A DNA stretch of 64,000 nucleotides from Natronospira proteinivora (GCF_024170465.1 NZ_JALJYF010000001.1:620001-684000), one strand, 5' to 3'. Shown: positions 1 to 10,323, counted from the first letter of the stretch. A program made the numbers and translations. Notes: generated by a model from the sequence alone, not told the origin.

Positions 1-465
1 GAAAACGGGGTTCGTGTCTCTTTCCTGGGGGATCGCAGTCGTTTTCCTGAAGATCTTCAAGTGAAGATGGGTGAGGCCGAGCAATTGACGGCGGCCAATA
101 GCGGCTTGCATCTGAATATTGCGGCCGGTTATGGGGGGCGCTGGGATATTCTCCAGGCGGCTCGCGGAGCGGCACAGGAAGTTGCTGACGGCCGCATTCG
201 GCCGGAGGATATCGATGAGGCCGCCCTGGGACGGAAACTGTCCCTGTCTGGATTGCCGGCACCGGACCTGTTCATTCGTACCGGCGGTGAACGCCGCATC
301 AGTAATTATTTTCTTTGGGATCTGGCCTATACGGAGCTCTATTTCACGGATTGTCTGTGGCCGGATTTCGATGCCGACGCCCTGAATGCCGCGCTGGCTG
401 ACTTTTCCGAGCGCGAACGCCGTTTTGGGGGCGTGGGTCGAGAAGGAGCGGAATCCCTTGCTTAA
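1..465 (+). CDS. uppS: Undecaprenyl diphosphate synthase, C-terminal 154 residues
   Basis: Isoprenyl transferase that adds isopentenyl units in cis to farnesyl diphosphate, giving the C55 lipid carrier for peptidoglycan and O-antigen. The gene is cut by the window start; the frame is open from base 1 and ends at TAA 463-465. Family motifs visible are GDRSRFP near the start, LNIAAGYGGRWDI, and the C-terminal block PDLFIRTGGERRISNYFLWD followed by the aromatic stretch ending in WPDFD. About 100 N-terminal residues, including the catalytic Asp region, are missing from the window. It overlaps the TTG start of cdsA by 8 nt, so the two are probably translationally coupled. Confidence 0.96.
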   Translation, partial: ENGVRVSFLGDRSRFPEDLQVKMGEAEQLTAANSGLHLNIAAGYGGRWDILQAARGAAQEVADGRIRPEDIDEAALGRKLSLSGLPAPDLFIRTGGERRISNYFLWDLAYTELYFTDCLWPDFDADALNAALADFSERERRFGGVGREGAESLA

Positions 466-1261
466 ACAACGTGTTATCACCGCTTTGATCGTTGGGCCCT
501 TGGCCTTGGCGGGGGTATTCCTATTGCCTTCTTTCTGGTTCGGCCTGGCGCTGGCCGGGGCCATGGCTATTGCCGCCCAGGAATGGGCCGGTTTGGCCAG
601 CCCCGGACGCAGGGGTGTAATGGCTGCTTTCGTCCCGCTGGTCTTTCTGAGTTGCCTGCTATTTCTCTGGCTTGACCTGGAGCTGGCCTGGGGCGCCTAT
701 CCCTTGTGGGCGGTGGTGCCGCTCTGGGTATTGGCGCTGATGTGGCTGGCAAGACCGGAGGCACGCCCGCCGGTGCTGGCCAAACTGGGTTTCGGCCTGT
801 TTGCCCTGAGTGGCGCCTGGCTGGGTCTGTATCTCCTTCAAGGGCAGTCGGCCGGTCCCTGGTTGCTGATTCTGCTGTTCGGCCTGGTCTGGGGGGCGGA
901 TGTGGGCGCCTATTTTGCCGGCAAGGCCTTCGGGTGTCACAAACTGGCCCCCCGGGTGAGCCCGGGCAAGACCTGGGAAGGGGTGGCCGGTGGTCTGGCC
1001 CTTTCAGGGCTGGTGGCCGTGGTGGCCGTGCCGCTATTGGGTATTGAACAGATGGTTTCCTTTGTCCTGCTTTGTCTGGTCGCTGCCGCCATATCCGTGG
1101 CCGGGGACTTGGTGGAGTCCCTGCTCAAGCGTCAGGCCGGCATCAAGGACAGTGGCTGGTTACTGCCCGGCCACGGCGGGGTGCTGGATCGCATGGACAG
1201 TTTGCTGGTGGCGGCACCGATTCTGGTGCTGGGATTGTCGCTGATGGGTGAGTTGTCATGA
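458..1261 (+). CDS. cdsA: Phosphatidate cytidylyltransferase
   Basis: Integral inner-membrane enzyme making CDP-diacylglycerol from phosphatidate and CTP, the branch point for phospholipids. The start is taken as TTG 458, with GGAG about 9 nt upstream, because the protein begins LLKQRVITALIVGPLAL as usual for CdsA; the frame is open to an ATG at 386 but that would add 24 unusual residues inside uppS. The 267-residue product is very hydrophobic with about eight membrane segments. The family signature is near the end: KRQAGIKDSG followed by PGHGGVLDRMDS. It overlaps dxr by ATGA. Confidence 0.95.
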   Translation: MLKQRVITALIVGPLALAGVFLLPSFWFGLALAGAMAIAAQEWAGLASPGRRGVMAAFVPLVFLSCLLFLWLDLELAWGAYPLWAVVPLWVLALMWLARPEARPPVLAKLGFGLFALSGAWLGLYLLQGQSAGPWLLILLFGLVWGADVGAYFAGKAFGCHKLAPRVSPGKTWEGVAGGLALSGLVAVVAVPLLGIEQMVSFVLLCLVAAAISVAGDLVESLLKRQAGIKDSGWLLPGHGGVLDRMDSLLVAAPILVLGLSLMGELS

Positions 1262-2439
1262 AGTCCGTGGTGGTTCTTGGTGCCACCGGCTCGGTCGGTC
1301 GCAGCACCTTGAATGTTCTGGCCCGTCATCCGGATCGTTTCCGTGTGGCGGCGCTGACGGCGAATACCGATCACGAGGGGCTGCTGGCCCAATGCCTGGA
1401 GACCCATCCGGAACTGGCCGTGCTGGTGGATTCCGACGGGGCAGCGGCCCTGGAGGCCGGTTTGCGCAAGGCGGGTCTCAAGACCGAAGTACTCACCGGA
1501 CCACAGGCGCTGGTTTCGGCTGCAGAGCTGGCCGGCGCCGATGTGGTGATGGCGGCCATTGTGGGGGCGGCAGGCCTGCTGCCTACCCTGGCGGCGGTCA
1601 AGGCCGGCAAGCGGGTGCTGGTGGCCAACAAGGAGCCCCTGGTGATGTGTGGCGGTCTGTTCATGTCCGCCGTGCGGGCCTCAGGGGCTGAATTGCTACC
1701 CATCGACAGCGAGCACAACGCCATCTTTCAATGCCTGCCCGGCGGTTATCGAACCGGCGAGATGCCCCGGGGGATCCGTTCGGTGTTGTTGACAGCCTCC
1801 GGCGGGCCATTTCGGGATTGGCCCCTGGCCGATATGGGCTCGGTGACGCCGGCGCAGGCCTGCAAGCATCCCAACTGGAGCATGGGGCGCAAGATTTCGG
1901 TAGATTCGGCGACCATGATGAACAAGGGACTGGAGCTAATCGAGGCCTGTCACTTGTTTTCTCTGGAACCTGAGGCCATTCGGGTGGTCCTTCATCCGGA
2001 GAGTATTATTCATTCCATGGTGGAGTACGCCGATGGTTCCCTCTTGGCCCAAATGGGACAGCCCGATATGCGCACACCCATAGCCTGTGGTCTGTCCTGG
2101 CCGGAGCGTATCGAGGCGGGCGTGGCTTCTCTGGATCCCATTGAAATCGGACGGCTGAATTTCCAGCCGCCGGATCATGAGCGCTTTCCGGCATTGAAAT
2201 TGGCGGAGTCGGCCATTCGGGTCGGAGAGGGCATGCCGGTGGTGCTCAATGCAGCCAATGAGGTGGCAGTAGCGGATTTTCTCGCCGGTCGGCACGGTTT
2301 CATGCGGATCAGCGAGCGGGTGGACGAAGCCCTGAACGCCTTTGACGGGGCCCGCAGCCAGGATCTGGATACTGTTCTGGCTCTGGACACCGAGGTGCGC
2401 CATTGGATGGGTGTATCCCCGCGGGAGGGGAGCGCATGA
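1258..2439 (+). CDS. dxr: 1-deoxy-D-xylulose 5-phosphate reductoisomerase
   Basis: Second enzyme of the MEP isoprenoid pathway; converts DXP to MEP with NADPH and a divalent metal. The 393-residue protein is full length. Visible are the NADPH-binding GATGSVGRSTL at residues 7-17, NKEPLVMCG, the metal/substrate motif IDSEHNAIFQ and the flexible-loop region with LTASGGPF. ATG 1258 overlaps the cdsA stop. In E. coli dxr precedes uppS-cdsA; here it sits after cdsA and before rseP. ispD, ispF and others of the pathway are found further along in this window. Confidence 0.97.
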   Translation: MKSVVVLGATGSVGRSTLNVLARHPDRFRVAALTANTDHEGLLAQCLETHPELAVLVDSDGAAALEAGLRKAGLKTEVLTGPQALVSAAELAGADVVMAAIVGAAGLLPTLAAVKAGKRVLVANKEPLVMCGGLFMSAVRASGAELLPIDSEHNAIFQCLPGGYRTGEMPRGIRSVLLTASGGPFRDWPLADMGSVTPAQACKHPNWSMGRKISVDSATMMNKGLELIEACHLFSLEPEAIRVVLHPESIIHSMVEYADGSLLAQMGQPDMRTPIACGLSWPERIEAGVASLDPIEIGRLNFQPPDHERFPALKLAESAIRVGEGMPVVLNAANEVAVADFLAGRHGFMRISERVDEALNAFDGARSQDLDTVLALDTEVRHWMGVSPREGSA

Positions 2440-3800
2440 GCATTCTGATCGCCATCGGCGGATTTGTGCTGGCCATTGGGGTATTGGTCACCGTGCACGA
2501 GTTCGGTCACTATTTGGCCGCCCGGCTGTGTGGCGTACGAGTGCTGGCCTTTTCCATCGGTTTTGGCAAGCCCCTGATTCGGCGCCGGGCCGGCCGTGAT
2601 CAAACCCAGTATCAGCTTGGGGCCATTCCCCTGGGTGGTTATGTGAAGATGCTGGATGAGCGGGAAGGGGCGGTTGCCGAGGGCGAGGCCCACCGTTGTT
2701 TCAATCGTCAGTCCATTCCCCGGCGGGCCACCATTGTTCTGGCCGGCCCCGCTTTCAATTTCCTGTTTGCGATTCTGGCCTATTGGGCCATATTCGTGGC
2801 CGGCATTCCCGGTATCAAGCCCATTATTGGCGAGGTGTCCAGCCAGTCTCCGGCCGCCGAAGCCGGTCTGACGGCGGAGGATGAGATTCTGGCGGTGAAC
2901 AGTCGCCAGACCCCCACCTGGAGAAGCGCCAATGTAGAGTTGCTGGACGGAATATTAAATGACCGTCCCATTGATCTGCGGGTCCTGCGGGATGGGCAGG
3001 AGTACGAGCTCTCCCTGTCGGTGGATCCGACTGATCGGCGGTCCCTGACGGAACCGGGGCAATTGCTCAGTGGTCTGGGATTGCAGCCCTGGTTTGAATC
3101 CCTGCCGCCGGTGATTGATGAATTGTCCGAGGATGGGGCGGCACGGGCGGCAGGCCTGGTTTCCGGGGATCGGGTGGAGGCTGTGGATGGCCAAGCGGTT
3201 GAAAACTGGCGTCAGTTTCGCGAGGCTGTTGCGGCTCGACCTGGTGAGTCCATTGATATTCGAGTAAACCGGGACGGGGAAACACGGAATATTAGCCTGA
3301 CCCCCCGTGCCATTGAGGGGGAAGAGGGCCCGGAAGGTCGGATCGGCGCGGGCCCTAAGGTGCCGCCGGAACTGGTAGAGCGGATGCGCAGTGAAGAACG
3401 CTACGGTCCGGTGGCGGCGTTGGGCATGGGGGTAATGAATACCGCCGAGATGTCCCGCCTGACCCTGCGCATGCTTTGGCGAATGGTGAATGGTGAGGTA
3501 TCGGTCAAGAATCTGAGTGGACCGATCAATATCGCCCATTATGCGGGTATCACCGTGAGCTCAGGACTGGTATCTTTCCTAGGTTTTCTTGCCATCGTCA
3601 GCATCAGCCTGGGCATCGTTAACCTGCTCCCCATTCCGGTATTGGATGGGGGGCATCTGGTTTATTTGGGCATTGAAGCCGTGACTCGGCGCCCTGTGCC
3701 GGAGCATATGCTGGCTGTTGGTCAGATGATTGGTCTTGTGATGATTGCCGGGCTGATCAGTTTTGCCTTGTACAACGATCTAATGCGAATCTTTTCATAG
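2436..3800 (+). CDS. rseP: Site-2 intramembrane zinc protease RseP
   Basis: Inner-membrane protease that cleaves the anti-sigma factor RseA within the membrane after first cleavage by DegS, and clears signal peptides. The start is ATG 2436 (ATGA overlap with dxr, good GGAGGGG ribosome site), giving 454 residues. The zinc motif HEFGH is at residues 21-25 in the first membrane helix, and the second motif, LPIPVLDGGHL with the metal Asp near residue 404, is in the third. Two PDZ domains occupy roughly residues 120-290. Its presumed substrate RseA is encoded at 46659-47270. Confidence 0.97.
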   Translation: MSILIAIGGFVLAIGVLVTVHEFGHYLAARLCGVRVLAFSIGFGKPLIRRRAGRDQTQYQLGAIPLGGYVKMLDEREGAVAEGEAHRCFNRQSIPRRATIVLAGPAFNFLFAILAYWAIFVAGIPGIKPIIGEVSSQSPAAEAGLTAEDEILAVNSRQTPTWRSANVELLDGILNDRPIDLRVLRDGQEYELSLSVDPTDRRSLTEPGQLLSGLGLQPWFESLPPVIDELSEDGAARAAGLVSGDRVEAVDGQAVENWRQFREAVAARPGESIDIRVNRDGETRNISLTPRAIEGEEGPEGRIGAGPKVPPELVERMRSEERYGPVAALGMGVMNTAEMSRLTLRMLWRMVNGEVSVKNLSGPINIAHYAGITVSSGLVSFLGFLAIVSISLGIVNLLPIPVLDGGHLVYLGIEAVTRRPVPEHMLAVGQMIGLVMIAGLISFALYNDLMRIFS

Positions 3801-3848
3801 GCCGCTGAGTTTGCTTGGCGTCCTCCAGACGATAGACGAGGTCTAATT

Positions 3849-6227
3849 TTGAGAGTCGTAAGCACTCTGTTCCTTGGCTTGTCGCTTGCCGTTTCCTTCG
3901 CCCCGGTTTCGGCCCAGGTGGAGCCACCGGAGTCTCTGATTGAAGAATCACCTGACGGCTTTGTTGTGGAGAATATTCGCCTGGAAGGACTCCAGCGGAT
4001 AGCCGAAAGCACGGTTCTCAGCTATTTGCCCCTGGAGCCTGGAGATCGGGCAGACCAGTCGGCAATCCGTGATGCCATTCGAGAGCTCTATGCCACTGGA
4101 TTTTTCGATAATGTCATCCTGTCCCGCGATGAGAACACCCTGGTTGTAGGTGTAGAAGAGCGGCCAACCATTGCCCGTCTGGAGATATCCGGTAACCAGC
4201 AGATCGAGACCGAGATGCTTCGCCAGGCCATGCGGGAACAGGGGGTTGCTGAAGGCCGGGTACTCAATGAGCAGGTGGTGGAGCTGCTGGAACAGGAGTT
4301 GTATCAGACCTATTACGCCCAGGGGCGATATGGTGTCGAGATTTCCCCCAGTGTCAGGGAGCTTGATGCCAATCAGGTGGCGTTGAATATTGAAATCAAG
4401 GAAGGCCGGGTTGCACGTATTCGGCAGATCAATCTGGTGGGGAATGAGGCCTTTGATGATTCTCGATTGAAGGGCCAGATGGAATTGCGCCCGGCTGGCT
4501 GGAGAACCTTGATGTCGTCCCGGGACCAGTATTCCCGAGAGAAGATGACGGGTGATCTGGAAGCCTTGCGCTCCTATTATATGGATAGAGGCTATGCTGA
4601 TTTCGGCATTGATTCGGTTCAGGTCTCCATTAGTCCGGATCGCCGGGATATGTACCTTTCCATTCATGTAGATGAAGGTGAGGTCTACACCGTCAGTGAT
4701 GTGGAGCTGATTGGCGAATTTCCGGTTCCAGCGGAGCAGTTGGAAGCCTTTGTTCAAGTTCAGGCGGGTGAAACCTACTCCCTGGCCAAGGCCAATCGGA
4801 GTGCTGAGTTCATTGAACAGCGCTTGGGCGCCTCAGGCTATGCTCATGCCGAAGTCCGGCCCATGCCAGAGTTGGATCGGGAGAACCAGGAAGTAGCCCT
4901 GACTTTCGTTGTTGATCCCGGTCAGCGGATATATGTTCGTGAAATCCGTTTCTCTGGCAGTGATACCACCGATGACCAGGTTTATCGTCGAGAAATGCGC
5001 CAGTTTGAAGGTGCGCCACTTGCCAATGTGGATTTGGACCGCTCGCGTGTTCGCATGCAGCGACTACCTTTTGTGCAGCAGGTGAATATTGAAGAAGTAC
5101 CGGTAGAAGGGTCCCCCGACACTGTGGACCTGGATGTGAATGTTGAGGAACGGAATTTTGGTCAGTTCCAGGTTGGTGTGGGCTATGGTGGGTTCACCGG
5201 GCTGTCCGCCAATGTTTCCGTTCAGAACAATAACCTCTTTGGTCTGGGTCACCAGGGGCAAGTACAAGTTCAGTCCAATCAGTTGGGTGAGTTCGTGGAA
5301 CTCAATCATACTGATCCCTATGCCACCCGGAATGGGGTCTCAAGAACCATCGGTGGCTTCTACAATAGTCAGTCACTGTTTGCGGTTGGCCAGTCCCCGG
5401 TTTCCACTAAGAGTGCTGGTATGAATCTGCGCTTTGGCTTCCCCATTTCGGAATATGATTCGATTCGGGTGGGTGGCAGTGTTCGTCGCAGTGAGTTTAT
5501 TCAGCAGAGCGGCACCTCGGATGAATATCGCAACTTCATCGTTAATCACGGTGAACAGTTTACCCGCGGACAATTCGCCGGTTCCAGGATGGATTCAGCA
5601 GAGCTGAATCTGGCCTGGGTCCGGGATACGCGGAACCGTGCTATCTTCCCTGACCGGGGTACTCGTCGGCTCGTGGGCCTGGATGTGTCGGTTCCTGGGT
5701 TGGACTTGGATTACTGGGTTGGTCGTGTGAACCAGACATCCTTCCTGCCCTTGGGTAATGAGTGGATACTGAAGATGGATGGTGAAGTTAGCTATGGTGA
5801 GCCCTATGGGAATGATACCCAAGAGCTCCCCCCCTTCCGCCGTTTCTTCAGTGGCGGCACCACATCCGTCCGTGGCTATGAAAACGCTCGATTGGGCCCG
5901 CTGGACTCTAACAATAGGCCCTATGGGGGTTCGGCCAAGGCAAACCTACAGACAGAATTGATTTTGCCCAACTTCTTTGCTGACGATGGTGGTGGGCAGG
6001 CCGCCCAATATAGGTTCTTTGTCTTTGCCGATACGGGGTATGTCTGGGACGACATCGATGATGTCAGCACGGATGAATTGCGTTCGTCGGTGGGTGTTGG
6101 CGCCAACTGGCTGACACCCATGGGTCTGCTTCGTTTCAGTTTGGCCAGGCCGATTAATGTTCGTGATGAAGATCGGGAGCGGGGTATTGTTGATCGCTTC
6201 CAAATTGATCTGGGTGGCAGTTTTTAA
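3849..6227 (+). CDS. bamA: Outer-membrane protein assembly factor BamA
   Basis: Central component of the BAM complex that inserts beta-barrel proteins into the outer membrane. The 792-residue length matches the family. There is an N-terminal signal peptide ending SAQ, five POTRA repeats to about residue 430, and a C-terminal 16-strand Omp85 barrel that includes the conserved VRGYENARLGP element and ends in an aromatic residue (GGSF). The start must be TTG 3849, with GACGAGG upstream, since no ATG or GTG lies between the previous stop in frame and the signal peptide. It is followed by skp, its periplasmic chaperone partner. Confidence 0.97.
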   Translation: MRVVSTLFLGLSLAVSFAPVSAQVEPPESLIEESPDGFVVENIRLEGLQRIAESTVLSYLPLEPGDRADQSAIRDAIRELYATGFFDNVILSRDENTLVVGVEERPTIARLEISGNQQIETEMLRQAMREQGVAEGRVLNEQVVELLEQELYQTYYAQGRYGVEISPSVRELDANQVALNIEIKEGRVARIRQINLVGNEAFDDSRLKGQMELRPAGWRTLMSSRDQYSREKMTGDLEALRSYYMDRGYADFGIDSVQVSISPDRRDMYLSIHVDEGEVYTVSDVELIGEFPVPAEQLEAFVQVQAGETYSLAKANRSAEFIEQRLGASGYAHAEVRPMPELDRENQEVALTFVVDPGQRIYVREIRFSGSDTTDDQVYRREMRQFEGAPLANVDLDRSRVRMQRLPFVQQVNIEEVPVEGSPDTVDLDVNVEERNFGQFQVGVGYGGFTGLSANVSVQNNNLFGLGHQGQVQVQSNQLGEFVELNHTDPYATRNGVSRTIGGFYNSQSLFAVGQSPVSTKSAGMNLRFGFPISEYDSIRVGGSVRRSEFIQQSGTSDEYRNFIVNHGEQFTRGQFAGSRMDSAELNLAWVRDTRNRAIFPDRGTRRLVGLDVSVPGLDLDYWVGRVNQTSFLPLGNEWILKMDGEVSYGEPYGNDTQELPPFRRFFSGGTTSVRGYENARLGPLDSNNRPYGGSAKANLQTELILPNFFADDGGGQAAQYRFFVFADTGYVWDDIDDVSTDELRSSVGVGANWLTPMGLLRFSLARPINVRDEDRERGIVDRFQIDLGGSF

Positions 6228-6249
6228 GTCAAATGGAGATGCCCGAATG

Positions 6250-6278
6250 CTGCCTAAGGGGCCGCGAGGGGGTACAAT
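6250..6278 (+). promoter_or_regulatory. Possible promoter before skp
   Basis: A TACAAT hexamer (6273-6278) lies 17 nt after a weak CTGCCT in the 108-bp gap between bamA and skp. Only the -10 element is convincing; transcription from the bamA side is equally likely. Confidence 0.2.
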
Positions 6279-6335
6279 GGCGGGATAGGTGTCCTCGCCG
6301 TGAATGAATGCATACATGCTTCGGGAGAGTTGCCA

Positions 6336-6854
6336 ATGAGACAGTTTCTAGCAGTCACGATTTTTAGCCTGACTTTTACCTTGTTCGCCAATGCGGCCAT
6401 GGCTGAAATGAGTGTGGGCTTTGTTGATGTGAACCGGGTGATGGAACAAAGCCCGCAAGCGCAGAATGTATCCGAACAGCTGCAGCGTGAGTTTGAGCCT
6501 GCCCAGTCCGAGATGCGGGAGCGTCAGCAGCGCATGCAAAACATCCAGAATCGCCTGGAGCGGGATTCTGATGTCATGAGCTCGGATGAGCGGCGTGAAC
6601 TGGAAGGCGAATTCCGTGATCTTCAGCGAAGTCTGCAACGAATGCAGAGTGATTTGGCCGAGGATTTCAATGCTCGCCGTAATGAGGCGCTGAGCAATCT
6701 TCAGCGGTTGATTATGACGGAAGTTCAGGAGTATGCCCGGGCCAACGATCTGGACCTGGTGGTGGGTGAAGGCGTTTTTTACGCATCCAGCTCGGTGGAT
6801 ATCACTGACACCATCCTCGAACGCCTTAGACAGCGCCACGAAGACAACAGCTGA
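6336..6854 (+). CDS. skp: Periplasmic chaperone Skp/OmpH
   Basis: Trimeric periplasmic holdase for unfolded outer-membrane proteins on their way to BamA. ATG 6336 with GGAGAG upstream is chosen over GTG 6300 because it begins a clean 23-residue signal peptide ending ANAAMA. The mature part opens with the beta-strand [12 protein letters not shown] and then forms the long charged coiled-coil arms (roughly residues 45-130) rich in Glu, Arg and Gln, with a closing SVDITDTIL segment. At 172 residues it is close to the E. coli protein (161). It sits in the usual place between bamA and lpxD. Confidence 0.94.
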   Translation: MRQFLAVTIFSLTFTLFANAAMAEMSVGFVDVNRVMEQSPQAQNVSEQLQREFEPAQSEMRERQQRMQNIQNRLERDSDVMSSDERRELEGEFRDLQRSLQRMQSDLAEDFNARRNEALSNLQRLIMTEVQEYARANDLDLVVGEGVFYASSSVDITDTILERLRQRHEDNS

Positions 6855-6868
6855 TTTCGGGGTCCGCA

Positions 6869-7888
6869 GTGACACTCGGTGAATTGGCTGACGCCCTGGG
6901 CCTTAGGCTGGAAGGTGACGGCGCAAAGGAAATAAGGCGGGTTGCCACCATTCAATCCGCCGGGCCGGGTGAGCTTTGCTTTCTGGCCAATGAGCGGTAT
7001 CGCGCCCATCTTTCAGCTAGCCGGGCCGGGGCGGTGATTCTGGACGAGGGTTCTCTGTCAGCCTGTCCGGTGGATGCTCTTGTCAGCGATAACCCCTATG
7101 CCGACTATGCCCGGGCGGCGGCCCTGTTGCACCCCCCCCGCCGTCCTGAGGCCGGTGTTCATCCCAGTGCCAATATTCATCCCGATGTTACGGTCCCGCC
7201 CACCGCCCATGTGGCGGCAGGCGCCGTGATTGAAGAAGGGGTCATCCTTGGCGAGTCGGTGGTGGTGGGCGCAGGCGTGTATTTGGGGCACTTTTGCCAG
7301 CTCGGAGGGGGGTCTGTTCTGGCGCCTCGGGTGGTGATCGGGGCCCATTGCCGGGTAGGGAGGAACTGTGTCTTGCACCCGGGGGTGGTCATCGGAGCGG
7401 ACGGGTTTGGCTTTGCGCCGGATAAGCAGGGTTGGGTCAAGGTGCCCCAGCTGGGCGGCGTGCAAATCGGTGACCGGGTGGAAATCGGGGCTAATACTAC
7501 CGTGGACCGGGGAGCCATCGAGGACACGATCATTGAAGATGATGTGAAACTGGATAATCAGGTTCAGGTCGCACACAATGTTCAGATTGGTGCCCGAACC
7601 GCCATCGCCGGATGCACCGCCATAGCGGGTAGCAGCCGTATCGGAAAGGGCTGCATGATCGCCGGCGGGGTCGGCATTGCCGGGCATTTGAGTATCGTGG
7701 ATGGCGCCGTGGTGACGGCCATGACACTGGTTAGCCGCTCCATCACCGAGCCGGGCGTCTATTCCGGTAGTTTGCCCATGGATGATTCTGCTGCCTGGCG
7801 GAAGAACAGCGCCCGATTTCGAAAACTGGACGATCTGGCCCGCCGGGTGACTGCCCTGGAGCGGTCGGAAAAGCAAAAGGGAGAATAA
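6869..7888 (+). CDS. lpxD: UDP-3-O-(3-hydroxyacyl)glucosamine N-acyltransferase
   Basis: Third step of lipid A synthesis: transfers a 3-hydroxyacyl chain from ACP to the 2-amino group of UDP-3-O-acyl-glucosamine. Full-length at 339 residues, starting at GTG 6869. The N-terminal uridine-binding domain (1-100) is followed by a left-handed beta-helix of hexapeptide repeats (about 105-300) and a helical C-terminus. The catalytic His lies in [10 protein letters not shown] (His236). The order lpxD-fabZ-lpxA-lpxB is the classical lipid A operon. Confidence 0.97.
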   Translation: MTLGELADALGLRLEGDGAKEIRRVATIQSAGPGELCFLANERYRAHLSASRAGAVILDEGSLSACPVDALVSDNPYADYARAAALLHPPRRPEAGVHPSANIHPDVTVPPTAHVAAGAVIEEGVILGESVVVGAGVYLGHFCQLGGGSVLAPRVVIGAHCRVGRNCVLHPGVVIGADGFGFAPDKQGWVKVPQLGGVQIGDRVEIGANTTVDRGAIEDTIIEDDVKLDNQVQVAHNVQIGARTAIAGCTAIAGSSRIGKGCMIAGGVGIAGHLSIVDGAVVTAMTLVSRSITEPGVYSGSLPMDDSAAWRKNSARFRKLDDLARRVTALERSEKQKGE

Positions 7889-7893
7889 AAACC

Positions 7894-8349
7894 GTGAGTT
7901 CCCCAATTACAATGGATGTTCATCGCATCCAAGAATGGCTACCCCATCGCTACCCCTTTCTCTTGGTGGATCGGGTGGAGGAATGCCAACCCGGCGAGTT
8001 CATTCGTGCGCTGAAGAATGTCAGCGTCAATGAGCCCTTCTTTCCGGGACATTTCCCTCAGCGGGCCGTGATGCCCGGTGTTCTGATTCTTGAAGCCATG
8101 GCCCAGGCCTCCGGCCTGCTGGCTTTCGAGACCCAGGACAATCCCCCCGACGACAATATGTTGTTTTACTTTGTGGGCATCGACAAGGCTCGTTTCAAGC
8201 GGGTGGTTGAGCCGGGCGATCAACTGATGCTGCATTCCACCATCATCCGCAACAGCCGAGGGATGTGGAAGTTTGATTGCAAGGCGGAAGTAGACGGCCA
8301 GGTCGCCGCGGCGGCAGAGGTCATGTGTGCGGCGCGGGAGATTGAGTAA
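7894..8349 (+). CDS. fabZ: 3-hydroxyacyl-ACP dehydratase FabZ
   Basis: Cytoplasmic hot-dog-fold enzyme removing water from 3-hydroxyacyl-ACP in fatty acid elongation; it competes with LpxA/LpxD for the same substrate, which explains its place in the lipid A operon. GTG 7894 is used as start (AGGGAG upstream); an ATG six codons later is possible. Catalytic residues are His53 in [14 protein letters not shown] and Glu67 in LEAMAQ. Length 151 is typical. Its stop shares a base with the lpxA start (TAATG). Confidence 0.97.
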   Translation: MSSPITMDVHRIQEWLPHRYPFLLVDRVEECQPGEFIRALKNVSVNEPFFPGHFPQRAVMPGVLILEAMAQASGLLAFETQDNPPDDNMLFYFVGIDKARFKRVVEPGDQLMLHSTIIRNSRGMWKFDCKAEVDGQVAAAAEVMCAAREIE

Positions 8350-9119
8350 TGATTGATCCGCGGGCAGTGGTTGATCCGGGAGCCGAGATTGGCGAAGGCG
8401 TGGAGATCGGCCCTTTCTCCATTATCGGAAAGGATGTACGTATTGCATCCGGCACCGTGGTGGGGCCCCATGTTGTGATCAAAGGCCCGACCACGATTGG
8501 TCATGATAATCATTTTTTCCAGTTTTGCTCCATCGGTGAGGTTCCGCAAGACAAGGGGTTCAACAACGAGCCCACTCGCCTGGAGATTGGAAACGGTAAT
8601 ACCTTCCGCGAGTGCTGCACCATTAACCGGGCCACGGTCAAGGATGATTGGGTCACGGCCATTGGTGACGACAATTGGATCATGGCCTATGTGCACATTG
8701 CCCATGACTGCAAGGTTGGCAGCCATACCATCATGGCCAATGCCGCCACTCTGGCCGGGCATGTGCATATCGGGGACTACGCCGTCCTGGGGGGATTCAG
8801 CAAGATTCATCAATTCTGTCGCGTGGGCGAGCATGCCTTCTGTGCCATGGATGCGGGGGTGACCCGGGATGTGCCGCCTTATGTGACTGTTTCCGGGATG
8901 CCGGCCGATCCCCACGGCCTGAATGCCGTGGGACTACGGCGCCGAGGCTTTGGCCGCGAGCAACTTCAGTCCATTCGTCATGCCTACCGGGTGCTCTACC
9001 GTTCCGGTTTGCGTCTGGAGGAGGCCTTGCAGGAGCTGGAGGAAGAGGCTCGAAAATCCCCGGAAGTGGATGCCATGGTGCGTTTCATTCGGGATACCAA
9101 CCGCAGTATTGTGCGTTGA
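8349..9119 (+). CDS. lpxA: UDP-N-acetylglucosamine acyltransferase
   Basis: First enzyme of lipid A synthesis; moves a 3-hydroxyacyl group from ACP to the 3-OH of UDP-GlcNAc. The 256-residue protein consists of a left-handed beta-helix of hexapeptide repeats (1-185) and an alpha-helical C-terminal domain. The catalytic His is His119 in YVHIAHDCKVG. Conserved blocks include SIGEVPQDKGF and FRECCTINRAT. Translation is coupled to fabZ by a one-base overlap. Confidence 0.97.
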   Translation: MIDPRAVVDPGAEIGEGVEIGPFSIIGKDVRIASGTVVGPHVVIKGPTTIGHDNHFFQFCSIGEVPQDKGFNNEPTRLEIGNGNTFRECCTINRATVKDDWVTAIGDDNWIMAYVHIAHDCKVGSHTIMANAATLAGHVHIGDYAVLGGFSKIHQFCRVGEHAFCAMDAGVTRDVPPYVTVSGMPADPHGLNAVGLRRRGFGREQLQSIRHAYRVLYRSGLRLEEALQELEEEARKSPEVDAMVRFIRDTNRSIVR

Positions 9120-9150
9120 GGCGGAAGGTGGATTCTGCCGGGAGCTTGGC

Positions 9151-10323
9151 ATGACATTGAGAGTGGCCCTGATTGCCGGGGAAGCTTCAGGGGATCAATT
9201 GGGTGCAGACCTCATGCGGGCCATCAAGGCTCAGCACCCGGATGTGAGCTTCGAAGCGGTGGCCGGTCCCAAGATGCGAGCCGAGGGTTGTCGGGAAATC
9301 GGTCATATTGATGAACTGTCCGTGATGGGCATCAGTGAAGTGGTCAAGCATTTGCCCCGACTACTGCGTCTGCGACGCGACCTGGTTCAGTATCTGATTG
9401 AAGACGAGCCGGATGTGGTTATCGGCATTGATGCCCCGGATTTCAACCTGGGTCTTGAGAAACGTGTTCGCAAAGCCGGAATCCCCACTGTGCATTATGT
9501 GAGCCCCACCGTCTGGGCCTGGCGGGCAGGGCGGGTGAATACTGTGGCGGAGGCGGCGGATCTGTTGCTGTGCCTGTTTCCCTTCGAGCCGGATTGTTAC
9601 CGGGGCACCGGGCTGAAGGCCCTGTTTGCTGGTAACCCCTTGGCTGCCGATATTGAGGGCCCCATGGATCAAGCTGTGGCCCGCAAGACCTTGTCACTGC
9701 CGGTGGACGGGGAAGTGGTGGCGATGTTGCCGGGGAGCCGTTCGGGTGAAGTCAGCCGCCTGGGGCCCTTGTTCCTGAAAACCGCTCGTGCGCTCAGGGC
9801 CAAGCGCCCGGACTTGAGCTTTGTGGTACCCATGGCCGGGGAGAAAGCGGAAGCGGCCTTTGCGTCCCTGCCGGAATGGCGGCGGATGGACTTCCCCGTA
9901 CACATGGTCCGCGGGAAGGCCCGGGAATCCATGGCCGCAGCGGATGTGGTTCTGGCCGCCTCCGGTACCGCGACCATGGAGGCCATGCTCCTGGAGCGGC
10001 CCACTGTGGTGTCCTATCAAGTCAGCCCCCTGACCCATGCCCTGGTGCGGGGCCTTAAATTGATCAAGACCCCATGGGTGGCCATGCCTAATGTGCTGGC
10101 CGGGCAGGCCATGTTCCCTGAGCATCTTCAGTCCGAGGCTACCCCCGCCAAGCTGGCCGGGAGCGTGGATGCCTTGCTGGCCGATCCGGGCCGCCGGACT
10201 GTCATGAGCCAGCAATGCCGGGATCTGGCCGACAGCCTGAGAGCTGCGGGGCCGGCTACCGCTGCCCGTGCCATTCTGGAACTTGCTGCTACCCGGCACT
10301 CCGCTCAAACCCCCGCCTCATGA
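9151..10323 (+). CDS. lpxB: Lipid-A-disaccharide synthase
   Basis: Family 19 glycosyltransferase that joins UDP-2,3-diacylglucosamine to lipid X, forming the lipid A disaccharide at the inner membrane. The start is ATG 9151 with a GGGAG ribosome site; the frame is open far upstream inside lpxA but the family begins at [17 protein letters not shown]. Visible motifs are [32 protein letters not shown] and the C-terminal [11 protein letters not shown] donor-binding block. Length 390 is usual (E. coli 382). It overlaps rnhB by ATGA. Confidence 0.97.
   Translation: MTLRVALIAGEASGDQLGADLMRAIKAQHPDVSFEAVAGPKMRAEGCREIGHIDELSVMGISEVVKHLPRLLRLRRDLVQYLIEDEPDVVIGIDAPDFNLGLEKRVRKAGIPTVHYVSPTVWAWRAGRVNTVAEAADLLLCLFPFEPDCYRGTGLKALFAGNPLAADIEGPMDQAVARKTLSLPVDGEVVAMLPGSRSGEVSRLGPLFLKTARALRAKRPDLSFVVPMAGEKAEAAFASLPEWRRMDFPVHMVRGKARESMAAADVVLAASGTATMEAMLLERPTVVSYQVSPLTHALVRGLKLIKTPWVAMPNVLAGQAMFPEHLQSEATPAKLAGSVDALLADPGRRTVMSQQCRDLADSLRAAGPATAARAILELAATRHSAQTPAS

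Noticed and set aside
8923-9150. N-terminal extension of LpxB inside lpxA
   Set aside because: The extension has no resemblance to LpxB and lies in the coding region of lpxA; ATG 9151 has a good ribosome site and family-like start.
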